The notes: generated by a model from the letters alone, not told the origin. 64,000 bases of DNA from Chrysogorgia sp. JL179-B06 (GCA_035772405.1 JAYKKM010000439.1:5583501-5647500), one strand, 5' to 3'. Counted from the first letter of the stretch, positions 46,476 to 59,712 are shown. Made by a program: numbers and translations.

Positions 46476-46650
46476 AATCACAACAATAATATAATTTAAC
46501 ATTTTATTGCTAAAATGAACAACTGGGCGTGTTAGGAACAGTATTGTTTATCAGAATGTGAAATAGAATGTATCATTCCTTGCCACAAACTCATGCAATT
46601 GCATTAACTCACATTTTTTTCGTTATTGAACGAAAATATTTATTTTTTAG

Positions 46651-46773
46651 ATATAAATGAATGTATCCCAGAAAAACATTCTTGTCACTCTGACGCTAAT
46701 TGTACAAATACCAACGGGTCCTTTATATGCACGTGTAAAGAGGGTTTCACTGGCAATGGTGCAAATTGTGATG
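46651..46773 (+). CDS. EGF-like exon, copy 47
   Basis: Ser11 with Asp41; starts like a third pentamer, but the next unit is of another type. Confidence 0.86.
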
Positions 46774-47103
46774 GTAAGTTGATTTGTTTATGCGCAATAC
46801 ATTTCATATTAACTATTATTTTACAAGAAATAGACTTTACTGATACTGCCTTGGTGAAACGTTTGCTTCGTTTATGCCGAAACCTTGTAATAATAATAAA
46901 TATAAAAATAATAATAATAATAATAATAATAATCACAATAATAATATAATTTAACATTATATTGCCAAAATTAACAACTGGGCGTGTTAGGGACAATATT
47001 GTTTATAAGAATGCAAAATAGAATGTAACTTCCTTGCCACAAACTCATGCAATTGCATTATCTCATTTTTTTTCGTTGGTTAACGAAAATATTTATTTTT
47101 TAG

Positions 47104-47226
47104 ATATAAATGAATGTATCGCAGAAAAACATGCTTGTCACTCTGACGCTAATTGTACAAATACCATCGGGTCCTTTATATGCATGTGTAAGGAGGGTTT
47201 CACTGGCAATGGTGCAAATTGTGATG
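47104..47226 (+). CDS. EGF-like exon, copy 48
   Basis: Ala7, Ile22 and Met28 (CIAEKHAC, NTIGSF); only copy 52 shares this set. Confidence 0.86.
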
Positions 47227-47551
47227 GTAAGTTGATTTGTTTATGCCCAATACCTTTCATATTAACTATTATTTTACAACAAATATACTTTACTGATACT
47301 GGCTTGGTGAAACGTTTGCTTCGTTTATTCCGAAACCTTGTAACAATAATAAAAAAAAATAATAATAATAATAATAATAATCACAACAATAATATAATTT
47401 AACATTATATTGCTAAAATAAACAACTGGGCGTGTTAGATGACAATATTGTTTATAATAATGCGAAATAGAATGTATCTTCCTTGCCACAAACTCATGCA
47501 ATTGCATTATCTCATTTTTTTCGTTGGTAAACGAAAATATTTATTTTTTAG

Positions 47552-47674
47552 ATATAAATGAATGTATCCCAGAAAAACATGCTTGTCACTCTGACGCTAA
47601 TTGTACAAATACCAACGGGTCCTTTATATGCATGTGTAAAGAGGGTTTCACTGGCAATGGTGCAAATTGTGATG
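47552..47674 (+). CDS. EGF-like exon, copy 49
   Basis: Met28; donor GTAAGG. Confidence 0.85.
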
Positions 47675-47999
47675 GTAAGGTGATTTGTTTATGCGCAATA
47701 CATTTCATATTAACTATTATTTTACAAGAAATAGACTTTACTGATACTGCCTTGGTGAAACGTTTGCTTCGTTTATGCCGAAACCTTGTAATAATAATAA
47801 AAATAAAAATAATAATAAATAATAATAATCACAACAATAATATAATTTAACATTATATTGCTAAAATTAACAACTGGGCATGTTAGGGACAATATTGTTT
47901 ATAAGAATGCAAAATAGAATGTAACTTCCTTGCCAGAAACTCATGCAATTGCATTATCTCATTTTTTTTCGTTGGTTAACGAACATATTTATTTTTTAG

Positions 48000-48122
48000 A
48001 TATAAATGAATGTATCCCAGAAAAACATGCCTGTCACTCTGACGCTAATTGTACAAATACCAACGGGTCCTTTATATGCACGTGTAAAGAGGGTTTTACT
48101 GGCAATGGTGCAAATTGTGATG
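48000..48122 (+). CDS. EGF-like exon, copy 50
   Basis: Consensus protein with silent GCC (Ala11) and TTT (Phe33); donor GTAAGG. Copy 80 is its closest match. Confidence 0.85.
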
Positions 48123-48449
48123 GTAAGGTGATTTGTTTATGCGCAATACATTTCATATTAACTATTATTTTACAAGAAATAGACTTTACTGATACTGCCT
48201 TGGTGAAACGTTTGCTTCTTTTATGCCGAAACCTTGTAATAATAATAAAAATAAAAATAATAATAATAATAATAATAATCACAACAATAATATAATTTAA
48301 CATTATTTTGCTAAAATTAACAACTGGGCGTGTTAGGGACAATATTGTTTATAATAATGCGAAATAGAATGTAACTTCCTTGCCACAAACTCATGCAATT
48401 GCATTATCTCATTTTTTTTCGTTGGTTAACGAAAATATTTATTTTTTAG

Positions 48450-48572
48450 ATATAAATGAATGTATCCCAGAAAAACATGCTTGTCACTCTGACGCTAATT
48501 GTACAAATACCAACGGGTCCTTTATATGCACGTGTAAAGAGGGTTTCACTGGCAATGGTGCAAATTGTGATG
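48450..48572 (+). CDS. EGF-like exon, copy 51
   Basis: Exact consensus; the (AAT)n tract behind it is pure and long. Confidence 0.86.
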
Positions 48573-48685
48573 GTAAGTTGATTTGTTTATGCGCAATACA
48601 TTTCATATTAACTATTATTTTACAAGAAATAGACTTTATTGATACTGCCTTGGTGAAACGTTTACTTCGTTTATGCCGAAACCTT

Positions 48686-48732
<47 letters not shown>

Positions 48733-48902
48733 CACAACAATAATATAATTTAACATTATATTGCTAAAATTAAAAACTGGGCGTGTTAGGGACAATATTG
48801 TTTATAAGAATACGAAATAGAATGTAACTTCCTTGCCACAAACTCATGCAATTGCATTATCTCATTTTTTTTCGTTGGTTAACGAAAATATTTATTTTTT
48901 AG

Positions 48903-49025
48903 ATATAAATGAATGTATCGCAGAAAAACATGCTTGTCACTCTGACGCTAATTGTACAAATACCATCGGGTCCTTTATATGCATGTGTAAAGAGGGTTTC
49001 ACTGGCAATGGTGCAAATTGTGATG
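48903..49025 (+). CDS. EGF-like exon, copy 52
   Basis: Ala7/Ile22/Met28, repeating copy 48 four units on. Confidence 0.86.
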
Positions 49026-49347
49026 GTAAGTTGATTTGTTTATGCCCAATACCTTTCATATTAACTATTATTTTACAACAAATATACTTTACTGATACTG
49101 GCTTGGTGAAACGTTTGCTTCGTTTATTCCGAAACCTTGTAACAATAATAAAAATAATAATAATAATAATAATAATCACAACAATAATATAATTTAACAT
49201 TATATTGCTAAAATAAACAACTGGGCGTGTTAGATGACAATATTGTTTATAATAATGCGAAATAGAATGTATCTTCCTTGCCACAAACTCATGCAATTGC
49301 ATAATCTCATTATTTTTCGTTGGTAAACGAAAATATTTATTTTTTAG

Positions 49348-49470
49348 ATATAAATGAATGTATCCCAGAAAAACATGCTTGTCACTCTGACGCTAATTGT
49401 ACAAATACCAACGGGTCCTTTACATGCATGTGCAAGGAGGGTTTCACTGGCAATGGTGCAAATTGTGATG
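49348..49470 (+). CDS. EGF-like exon, copy 53
   Basis: Thr26 and Met28 (FTCMC), first appearance of this type. Confidence 0.86.
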
Positions 49471-49793
49471 GTAAGTTGATTTGTTTATGCGCAATACATT
49501 TCATATTAACTATTATTTTACAAGAAATAGACTTTACTGATACTGCCTTGGTGAAACGTTTACTTCGTTTATGCCGAAACCTTGTAATAATAATAAAAAA
49601 TTAATAATAATAATAATAATAATCACAACAATAATATAATTTAACATTATATTGCTAAAATTAACAACTGGGCATGTTAGGGACAATATTGTTTATAAGA
49701 ATGCAAAATAGAATGTAACTTCCTTGCCAGAAACTCATGCAATTGCATTATCTCATTTTTTTTCGTTGGTTAACGAAAATATTTATTTTTTAG

Positions 49794-49916
49794 ATATAAA
49801 TGAATGTATCCCAGAAAAACATGCTTGTCACTCTGACGCTAATTGTACAAATACCAACGGGTCCTTTATATGCACGTGTAAAGAGGGTTTCACTGGCAAT
49901 GGTGCAAATTGTGATG
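49794..49916 (+). CDS. EGF-like exon, copy 54
   Basis: Exact consensus. Confidence 0.86.
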
Positions 49917-50245
49917 GTAAGTTGATTTGTTTATGCGCAATACATTTCATATTAACTATTATTTTACAAGAAATAGACTTTACTGATACTGCCTTGGTGA
50001 AACGTTTGCTTCGTTTATGTCGAAACCTTGTAATAATAATTAATAAAAATAATAATAATAATAATAATAATAATCACAACAATAATATAATTTAACATTA
50101 TATTGCTAAAATAAACAACTGGGCGTGTTAGATGACAATATTGTTTATAATAATGCGAAATAGAATATAACTTCCTTGCCTCAAACTCATGCAATTGCAT
50201 TATCTCATTTTATTTCGTTGGTTAACGAAAATATTTATTTTTTAG

Positions 50246-50368
50246 ATATGAATGAATGTATCCCAGAAAAACATGCTTGTCACTCTGACGCTAATTGTAC
50301 AAATACCAACGGGTCCTTTATATGCATGTGTAAGGAGGGTTTCACTGGCAATGGTGCAAATTGTGATG
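50246..50368 (+). CDS. EGF-like exon, copy 55
   Basis: Met2 (DMNEC, unique) and Met28. Counterpart of copy 25 in the 13.5-kb duplication by its intron. Confidence 0.86.
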
Positions 50369-50680
50369 GTAAGTTGATTTGTTTATGCGCAATACATTTC
50401 ATATTAACTATTATTTTACAAGAAATAGACTCTACTGATACTGCCTTGGTGAAACGTTTACTTCGTTTATGTCGAAACCTTGTAATAATAATACAAATAA
50501 TAATAATAATAATGATAATAATTACAACAATAATATAATTTAACATTTTATTGCTAAAATGAACAACTGGGCGTGTTAGGAACAGTAGTGAAATAGAATG
50601 TATCATTCCTTGCCAAAAATTCATGCAATTGCATTAACTCATATTTTTTTCGTTATTGAACGAATATATTCATTTTTTAG

Positions 50681-50803
50681 ATATAAATGAATGTATCCCA
50701 GAAAAACATTCTTGTCACTCTGACGCTAATTGTACAAATACCAACGGGTCCTTTATATGCACGTGTAAAGAGGGTTTCACTGGCGATGGTGCAAATTGTG
50801 ATG
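50681..50803 (+). CDS. EGF-like exon, copy 56
   Basis: Ser11/Asp36, the counterpart of copy 26; both have AACGAATATATT upstream and a long (AAT)n ending ATCATCACAAC. Confidence 0.86.
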
Positions 50804-50916
50804 GTAAGTTGATTTGTTTATGCGCAATACATTTCATATCAACTATTATTTTACAAGAAATAGACTTTACTGATACTGCCTTGGTGAAACGTTTACTTTG
50901 TTTATGCCGAATCCTT

Positions 50917-50972
<56 letters not shown>

Positions 50973-51146
50973 CATCACAACAATAATATAATTTAACATT
51001 CTAATGCTAAAATGAACAACTGGACGTGTTAGGGACAATATTGTTTATCAGAATGTGAAATAGAATGTATCATTCCTTGCCACAAACTCATGCAATTGCA
51101 TTAACTCACATTTTTTCGTTATTGAACGAAAATATTTATTTTTTAG

Positions 51147-51269
51147 ATATAAATGAATGTATCCCAGAAAAACATTCTTGTCACTCTGACGCTAATTGTA
51201 CAAATACCAACGGGTCCTTTATATGCACGTGTAAAGAGGGTTTCACTGGCAATGGTGCAAATTGTGCTG
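51147..51269 (+). CDS. EGF-like exon, copy 57
   Basis: Ser11 and Ala41; upstream intron like copy 27, downstream intron like copy 28, so it may be a fusion of the two counterparts. Confidence 0.86.
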
Positions 51270-51599
51270 GTAAGTTGATTTGTTTATGCGCAATACATTT
51301 CATATTAACTATTATTTTACAAGAAATAGACTTTACTGATACTGGCTTGGTGAAACGTTTGCTTCGTTTATGCCGAAACCTTGTAATAATAATAAAAATA
51401 AAAATAATAATAATAATAATAATAATAACCACAACAATAATATAATTTAACATTATATTGCTAAAATTAACAACTGGGCGTGTTAGGGACAATATTGTTT
51501 ATAAGAATGAAAAATAGAATGTAGCTTCCTTGCCACAAACTCATGCAATTGCATTATCTCATTTTTTTTCGTTGGTTAACGAAAATATTTATTTTTTAG

Positions 51600-51722
51600 A
51601 TATAAATGAATGTATCCCAGAAAAACATGCTTGTCACTCTGACGCTAATTGTACAAATACCAACGGGTCCTTTACATGCATGTGCAAGGAGGGTTTCACT
51701 GGCAATGGTGCAAATTGTGATG
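51600..51722 (+). CDS. EGF-like exon, copy 58
   Basis: Thr26/Met28. Confidence 0.86.
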
Positions 51723-52044
51723 GTAAGTTGATTTGTTTATGCGCAATACCTTTCATATTAACTATTATTTTACAAGAAATAGACTTTATTGATACTGGCT
51801 TGGTGAAACGTTTGCTTCGTTTATTCCGAAACCTTGTAACAATAATAAAAATAATAATAATAATAATAATAATCACAACAATAATATAATTTAACATTAT
51901 ATTGCTAAAATAAACAACTGGGCGTGTTAGATGACAATATTATTTATAATAATGCGAAATAGAATGTATCTTCCTTGCCACAAACTCATGCAATTGCATT
52001 AACTCACATTTTTTCGTTATTGAACGAAAATATTTATTTTTTAG

Positions 52045-52167
52045 ATATAAATGAATGTATCCCAGAAAAACATGCTTGTCACTCTGACGCTAATTGTACA
52101 AATACCAACGGGTCCTTTATATGCACGTGTAAAGAGGGTTTCACTGGCAATGGTGGAAATTGTGATG
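52045..52167 (+). CDS. EGF-like exon, copy 59
   Basis: Gly38, but preceded by the CGTTATTGAACG hairpin type of intron. Confidence 0.86.
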
Positions 52168-52494
52168 GTAAGTTGATTTGTTTATGCGCAATACATTTCA
52201 TATTAACTATTATTTTACAAGAAATAGACTTTACTGATACTGCCTTGGTGAAACGTTTGCTTCGTTCATGCCGAAACCTTGTAATAATAATTAAAAAAAA
52301 AAATAATAATAATAATAATAATCACAACAATAATATAATTTAACATTATATTGCTAAAATAAACAACTGGGCGTGTTAGGAACAGTATTGTTTATCAGAA
52401 TGTGAAATAGAATGTATCATTCCTTGCCACAAACTCATGCAATTGCATTAACTCACATTTTTTTCGTTATTGAACGAAAATATTTATTTTTTAG

Positions 52495-52617
52495 ATATAA
52501 ATGAATGTATACCTGAAAAACATGCTTGTCACTCTGACGCTAATTGTACAAATACCAACGGGTCCTTTATATGCACGTGTAAAGAGGGTTTCACCGGCAA
52601 TGGTGCAAATTGTGATG
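52495..52617 (+). CDS. EGF-like exon, copy 60 (pentamer 3, position 1)
   Basis: Consensus protein with the silent set ATA/CCT/ACC of copy 30. Confidence 0.86.
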
Positions 52618-52948
52618 GTAAGTTGATTTGTTTATGCGCAATACATTTCATATTAACTATTATTTTACAAGAAATAGACTCTACTGATACTGCCTTGGTG
52701 AAACGTTTACTTCGTTTATGTCGAAACCTTGGAATAATAATTAAAAAAAAAATAATAATAATAATAATGATAATAATCACAACAATAATATAATTTAACA
52801 TTTTATTGCTAAAATGAATAACTAGGCGTGTTAGGAACAGTATTGTTTATCAGAATGTGAAATAGAATGTATCATTCCTAGCCAGAAACTCATGCAATTG
52901 CATTATCTCATTTTTTTTCGTTGGTTAACGAAAATATTTATTTTTTAG

Positions 52949-53071
52949 ATATAAATGAATGTATCCCAGAAAAACATGCTTGTCACTCTGACGCTAATTG
53001 TACAAATACCAACGGGTCCTTTACATGCATGTGCAAGGAGGGTTTCACTGGCAATGGTGCAAATTGTGATG
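52949..53071 (+). CDS. EGF-like exon, copy 61 (pentamer 3, position 2)
   Basis: Thr26/Met28. This unit has no counterpart between copies 30 and 31, so it marks a one-unit gain or loss. Confidence 0.86.
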
Positions 53072-53393
53072 GTAAGTTGATTTGTTTATGCGCAATACCT
53101 TTCATATTAACTATTATTTTACAAGAAATAGACTTTATTGATACTGGCTTGGTGAAACGTTTGCTTCGTTTATTCCGAAACCTTGTAACAATAATAAAAA
53201 TAATAATAATAATAATAATAATCACAACAATAATATAATTTAACATTATATTGCTAAAATAAACAACTGGGCGTGTTAGATGACAATATTATTTATAATA
53301 ATGCGAAATAGAATGTATCTTCCTTGCCACAAACTCATGCAATTGCATTATCTTATTTTTTATCGTTGGTTAACGAAAATATTTATTTTTTAG

Positions 53394-53516
53394 ATATAAA
53401 TGAATGTATCCCAGAAAAACATGCTTGTTACTCTGACGCTAATTGTACAAATACCAACGGGTCCTTTATATGCACGTGTAAAGAGGGTTTCACTGGCAAT
53501 GGTGCAAATTGTGATG
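53394..53516 (+). CDS. EGF-like exon, copy 62 (pentamer 3, position 3)
   Basis: Tyr13, as in copy 31. Confidence 0.86.
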
Positions 53517-53849
53517 GTAAGTTGATTTGTTTATGCGCAATACATTTCATATTAACTATTATTTTACAAGAAATAGACTTTACTGATACTGCCTTGGTGA
53601 AACGTTTGCTTCGTTTATGCCGAAACCTTGTAATAATAATAAAAATAAAAATAATAGTAATAATAATAATAATAATATTCACAACAATAATATAATTTAA
53701 CATTATATTGCTAAAATTAACAACTGGGCATGTTAGGGACAATATTGTTTATAAGAATGCAAAATAGAATGTAACTTCCTTGCCTGAAACTCATGCAATT
53801 GCATTATCTCATTATTTTTCGTTGGTTAACGAACATATTTATTTTTTAG

Positions 53850-53972
53850 ATATAAATGAATGTATCCCAGAAAAACATGCTTGTCACTCTGACGCTAATT
53901 GTACAAATACCAACGGGTCCTTTATATGCACGTGTAAAGAGGGTTTCACTGGCAATGGTGGAAATTGTGATG
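53850..53972 (+). CDS. EGF-like exon, copy 63 (pentamer 3, position 4)
   Basis: Gly38; intron shares CTGCCGAAAAC-like TGCCGAAAACTTG with copy 32. Confidence 0.86.
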
Positions 53973-54295
53973 GTAAGTTGATTTGTTTATGCGCAATACA
54001 TTTCATATTAACTATTATTTTACAAGAAATAGACTTTACTGATACTGCCTTGGTGAAACGTTTGCTTCGTTCATGCCGAAAACTTGTAATAATAATTAAA
54101 AAAAAAAATAATAATAATAATAATCACAACAATAATATAATTTAACATTATATTGCTAAAATAAACAACTGGGCGTGTTAGATGACAATATTGTTTATAA
54201 TAATGCGAAATAGAATATAACTTCCTTGCCACAAACTCATGCAATTGCATTATCTCATTTTTTTTCGTTGGTTAACGAAAATATTTATTTTTTAG

Positions 54296-54418
54296 ATATA
54301 AATGAATGCATGCCAGACAAACATGCTTGTCACTCTGACGCTAATTGTACAAATACCAAGGGGTCCTTTATATGCACGTGTAAAGAGGGTTTCACTGGCA
54401 ATGGTGCAAATTGTGATG
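54296..54418 (+). CDS. EGF-like exon, copy 64 (pentamer 3, position 5)
   Basis: Met6/Asp8/Lys22. Confidence 0.86.
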
Positions 54419-54750
54419 GTAAGTTGATTTGTTTATGCGCAATACATTTCATATTAACTATTATTTTACAAGAAATAGACTCTACTGATACTGCCTTGGT
54501 GAAACGTTTACTTCGTTTATGTCGAAACCTTGGAATAATAATTAAAAAAAAAATAATAATAATAATAATGATAATAATCACAACAATAATATAATTTAAC
54601 ATTTTATTGCTAAAATGAATAACTAGGCGTGTTAGGAACAGTATTGTTTATCAGAATGTGAAATAGAATGTATCATTCCTAGCCAGAAACTTATGCAACT
54701 GCATTAACTCACATTTTTTTCGTTATTGAACGAAAATATTTATTTTTTAG

Positions 54751-54873
54751 ATATAAATGAATGTATCCCAGAAAAACATTCTTGTCACTCTGACGCTAAT
54801 TGTACAAATACCAACGGGTCCTTTATATGCACGTGTAAAGAGGGTTTCACCGGCAATGGTGCAAATTGTGATG
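54751..54873 (+). CDS. EGF-like exon, copy 65 (pentamer 4, position 1)
   Basis: Ser11, ACC at Thr34. Counterpart of acceptor-dead copy 34 by its upstream intron, yet its own AG is intact. Confidence 0.86.
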
Positions 54874-55203
54874 GTAAGTTGATTTGTTTATGCGCAATAC
54901 ATTTCATATTAACTATTATTTTACAAGAAATAGACTCTACTGATACTGCCTTGGTGAAACGTTTACTTCGTTTATGTCGAAACCTTGGAATAATAATTAA
55001 AAAAAAATAATAATAATAATAATGATAATAATCACAACAATAATATAATTTAACATTTTATTGCTAAAATGAATAACTAGGCGTGTTAGGAACAGTATTG
55101 TTTATCAGAATGTGAAATAGAATGTATCATTCCTAGCCAGAAACTCATGCAATTGCATTATCTCATTTTTTTTCGTTGGTTAACGAAAATATTTATTTTT
55201 TAG

Positions 55204-55326
55204 ATATAAATGAATGTATCCCAGAAAAACATGCTTGTCACTCTGACGCTAATTGTACAAATACCAACGGGTCCTTTACATGCATGTGCAAGGAGGGTTT
55301 CACTGGCAATGGTGCAAATTGTGATG
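55204..55326 (+). CDS. EGF-like exon, copy 66 (pentamer 4, position 2)
   Basis: Thr26/Met28. Confidence 0.86.
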
Positions 55327-55648
55327 GTAAGTTGATTTGTTTATGCGCAATACCTTTCATATTAACTATTATTTTACAAGAAATAGACTTTATTGATACT
55401 GGCTTGGTGAAACGTTTGCTTCGTTTATTCCGAAACCTTGTAACAATAATAAAAATAATAATAATAATAATAATAATCACAACAATAATATAATTTAACA
55501 TTATATTGCTAAAATAAACAACTGGGCGTGTTAGATGACAATATTATTTATAATAATGCGAAATAGAATGTATCTTCCTTGCCACAAACTCATGCAATTG
55601 CATTATCTTATTTTTTATCGTTGGTTAACGAAAATATTTATTTTTTAG

Positions 55649-55771
55649 ATATAAATGAATGTATCCCAGAAAAACATGCTTGTCACTCTGACGCTAATTG
55701 TACAAATACCAAGGGGTCCTTTATATGCACGTGTAAAGAGGGTTTCACTGGCAATGGTGCAAATTGTGATG
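55649..55771 (+). CDS. EGF-like exon, copy 67 (pentamer 4, position 3)
   Basis: Lys22 alone, without Met6/Asp8, as expected from exchange with a position-5 unit. Confidence 0.86.
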
Positions 55772-56104
55772 GTAAGTTGATTTGTTTATGCGCAATACAT
55801 TTCATATTAACTATTATTTTACAAGAAATAGACTTTACTGATACTGCCTTGGTGAAACGTTTGCTTCGTTTATGCCGAAACCTTGTAATAATAATAAAAA
55901 TAAAAATAATAGTAATAATAATAATAATAATATTCACAACAATAATATAATTTAACATTATATTGCTAAAATTAACAACTGGGCATGTTAGGGACAATAT
56001 TGTTTATAAGAATGCAAAATAGAATGTAACTTCCTTGCCTGAAACTCATGCAATTGCATTATCTCATTATTTTTCGTTGGTTAACGAACATATTTATTTT
56101 TTAG

Positions 56105-56227
56105 ATATAAATGAATGTATCCCAGAAAAACATGCTTGTCACTCTGACGCTAATTGTACAAATACCAACGGGTCCTTTATATGCACGTGTAAAGAGGGTT
56201 TCACTGGCAATGGTGGAAATTGTGATG
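56105..56227 (+). CDS. EGF-like exon, copy 68 (pentamer 4, position 4)
   Basis: Gly38. Confidence 0.86.
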
Positions 56228-56551
56228 GTAAGTTGATTTGTTTATGCGCAATACATTTCATATTAACTATTATTTTACAAGAAATAGACTTTACTGATAC
56301 TGCCTTGGTGAAACGTTTGCTTCGTTCATGCCGAAAACTTGTAATAATAATTAAAACAAAATAATAATAATAATAATAATCACAACAATAATATAATTTA
56401 ACATTATATTGCTAAAATAAACAACTGGGCGTGTTAGATGACAATATTGTTTATAATAATGCGAAATAGAATATAACTTCCTTGCCACAAACTCATGCAA
56501 TTGCATTATCTCATTTTTTTTCGTTGGTTAACGAAAATATTTATTTTTTAG

Positions 56552-56674
56552 ATATAAATGAATGCATGCCAGACAAACATGCTTGTCACTCTGACGCTAA
56601 TTGTACAAATACCAAGGGGTCCTTTATATGCACGTGTAAAGAGGGTTTCACTGGCAATGGTGCAAATTGTGATG
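56552..56674 (+). CDS. EGF-like exon, copy 69 (pentamer 4, position 5)
   Basis: Met6/Asp8/Lys22. Confidence 0.86.
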
Positions 56675-57004
56675 GTAAGTTGATTTGTTTATGCGCAATA
56701 CATTTCATATTAACTATTATTTTACAAGAAATAGACTCTACTGATACTGCCTTGGTGAAACGTTTACTTCGTTTATGTCGAAACCTTGGAATAATAATTA
56801 AAAAAAAATAATAATAATAATAATGATAATAATCACAACAATAATATAATTTAACATTTTATTGCTAAAATGAATAACTAGGCGTGTTAGGAACAGTATT
56901 GTTTATCAGAATGTGAAATAGAATGTATCATTCCTAGCCAGAAACTTATGCAACTGCATTAACTCACATTTTTTCGTTATTGAACGAAAATATTTATTTT
57001 TTAG

Positions 57005-57127
57005 ATATAAATGAATGTATCCCAGAAAAACATTCTTGTCACTCTGACGCTAATTGTACAAATACCAACGGGTCCTTTATATGCACGTGTAAAGAGGGTT
57101 TCACTGGCAATGGTGGAAATTGTGCTG
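57005..57127 (+). CDS. EGF-like exon, copy 70 (pentamer 5, position 1)
   Basis: Ser11, Gly38 and Ala41 together; repeated in copies 75 and 84. Confidence 0.86.
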
Positions 57128-57456
57128 GTAAGTTGATTTGTTTATGCGCAATACATTTCATATTAAGTATTATTTTACAAGAAATAGACTTTACTGATAC
57201 TGCCTTGGTGAAACGTTTGCTTCGTTTATGCCGAAACCTTGTAATAATAATTAAAAAAAAATAATAATAATAATAATGATAATAATCACAACAATAATAT
57301 AATTTAACATTATATTGCTAAAATTAATAACTGGGCGTGTTAGGGACAATATTGTTTATAAGAATGTGAAATAGAATGTAGCTTCCTTGCCAGAAACTCA
57401 TGCAATTGCATTATCTCATTTTTTTTCGTTGGTCAACGAAAATATTTATTTTTTAG

Positions 57457-57579
57457 ATATAAATGAATGTATCCCAGAAAAACATGCTTGTCACTCTGAC
57501 GCTAATTGTACAAATACCAACGGGTCCTTTACATGCATGTGCAAGGAGGGTTTCACTGTCAATGGTGCAAATTGTGATG
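57457..57579 (+). CDS. EGF-like exon, copy 71 (pentamer 5, position 2)
   Basis: Thr26/Met28 plus Val35, which replaces a conserved Gly in the C-terminal loop. The upstream hairpin is CGTTGGTCAACG. Confidence 0.86.
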
Positions 57580-57901
57580 GTAAGTTGATTTGTTTATGCG
57601 CAATACCTTTCATATTAACTATTATTTTACAAGAAATAGACTTTATTGATAATGGCTTGGTGAAACGTTTGCTTCGTTTATTCCGAAACCTTGTAACAAT
57701 AATAAAAATAATAATAATAATAATAATAATCACAACAATAATATAATTTAACATTATATTGCTAAAATAAACAACTGGGCGTGTTAGATGACAATATTAT
57801 TTATAATAATGCGAAATAGAATGTATCTTCCTTGCCACAAACTCATGCAATTGCATTATCTTATTTTTTTTCGTTGGTTAACGAAAATATTTATTTTTTA
57901 G

Positions 57902-58024
57902 ATATAAATGAATGTATCCCAGAAAAACATGCTTGTCACTCTGACGCTAATTGTACAAATACCAAGGGGTCCTTTATATGCACGTGTAAAGAGGGTTTCA
58001 CTGGCAATGGTGCAAATTGTGATG
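57902..58024 (+). CDS. EGF-like exon, copy 72 (pentamer 5, position 3)
   Basis: Lys22 alone, as in copy 67. Confidence 0.86.
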
Positions 58025-58360
58025 GTAAGTTGATTTGTTTATGCGCAATACATTTCATATTAACTATTATTTTACAAGAAATAGACTTTACTGATACTGC
58101 CTTGGTGAAACGTTTGCTTCGTTTATGCCGAAACCTTGTAATAATAATAAAAATAAAAATAATAGTAATAATAATAATAATAATAATATTCACAACAATA
58201 ATATAATTTAACATTATATTGCTAAAATTAACAACTGGGCATGTTAGGGACAATATTGTTTATAAGAATGCAAAATAGAATGTAACTTCCTTGCCTGAAA
58301 CTCATGCAATTGCATTATCTCATTTTTTTTCGTTGGTTAACGAACATATTTATTTTTTAG

Positions 58361-58483
58361 ATATAAATGAATGTATCCCAGAAAAACATGCTTGTCACTC
58401 TGACGCTAATTGTACAAATACCAACGGGTCCTTTATATGCACGTGTAAAGAGGGTTTCACTGGCAATGGTGGAAATTGTGATG
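58361..58483 (+). CDS. EGF-like exon, copy 73 (pentamer 5, position 4)
   Basis: Gly38. Confidence 0.86.
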
Positions 58484-58808
58484 GTAAGTTGATTTGTTTA
58501 TGCGCAATACATTTCATATTAACTATTATTTTACAAGAAATAGACTTTACTGATACTGCCTTGGTGAAACGTTTGCTTCGTTCATGCCGAAACCTTGTAA
58601 TAATAATTAAAAAAAAAATAATAATAATAATAATAATCACAACAATAATATAATTTAACATTATATTGCTAAAATAAACAACTGGGCGTGTTAGATGACA
58701 ATATTGTTTATAATAATGCGAAATAGAATATAACTTCCTTGCCACAAACTCATGCAATTGCATTATCTCATTTTTTTTCGTTGGTTAACGAAAATATTTA
58801 TTTTTTAG

Positions 58809-58931
58809 ATATAAATGAATGCATGCCAGACAAACATGCTTGTCACTCTGACGCTAATTGTACAAATACCAAGGGGTCCTTTATATGCACGTGTAAAGAG
58901 GGTTTCACTGGCAATGGTGCAAATTGTGATG
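58809..58931 (+). CDS. EGF-like exon, copy 74 (pentamer 5, position 5)
   Basis: Met6/Asp8/Lys22; last unit of this type in the window. Confidence 0.86.
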
Positions 58932-59262
58932 GTAAGTTGATTTGTTTATGCGCAATACATTTCATATTAACTATTATTTTACAAGAAATAGACTCTACTG
59001 ATACTGCCTTGGTGAAACGTTTACTTCGTTTATGTCGAAACCTTGGAATAATAATTAAAAAAAAAATAATAATAATAATAATGATAATAATCACAACAAT
59101 AATATAATTTAACATTTTATTGCTAAAATGAATAACTAGGCGTGTTAGGAACAGTATTGTTTATCAGAATGTGAAATAGAATGTATCATTCCTAGCCAGA
59201 AACTTATGCAACTGCATTAACTCACATTTTTTCGTTATTGAACGAAAATATTTATTTTTTAG

Positions 59263-59385
59263 ATATAAATGAATGTATCCCAGAAAAACATTCTTGTCAC
59301 TCTGACGCTAATTGTACAAATACCAACGGGTCCTTTATATGCACGTGTAAAGAGGGTTTCACTGGCAATGGTGGAAATTGTGCTG
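59263..59385 (+). CDS. EGF-like exon, copy 75
   Basis: Ser11/Gly38/Ala41, as in pentamer position 1. Confidence 0.86.
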
Positions 59386-59712
59386 GTAAGTTGATTTGTT
59401 TATGCGCAATACATTTCATATTAAGTATTATTTTACAAGAAATAGACTTTACTGATACTGCCTTGGTGAAACGTTTGCTTCGTTTATGCCGAAACCTTGT
59501 AATAATAATAAAAATAAAAATAATAATAATAATAATAATAATCACAACAATAATATAATTTAACATTATATTGCTAAAATTAACAACTGGGCGTGTTAGG
59601 GACAATATTGTTTATAAGAATGCAAAATAGAATGTAGCTTCCTTGCCACAAACTCATGCAATTGCATTATCTCATTTTTTTTCGTTGGTCAACGAAAATA
59701 TTTATTTTTTAG

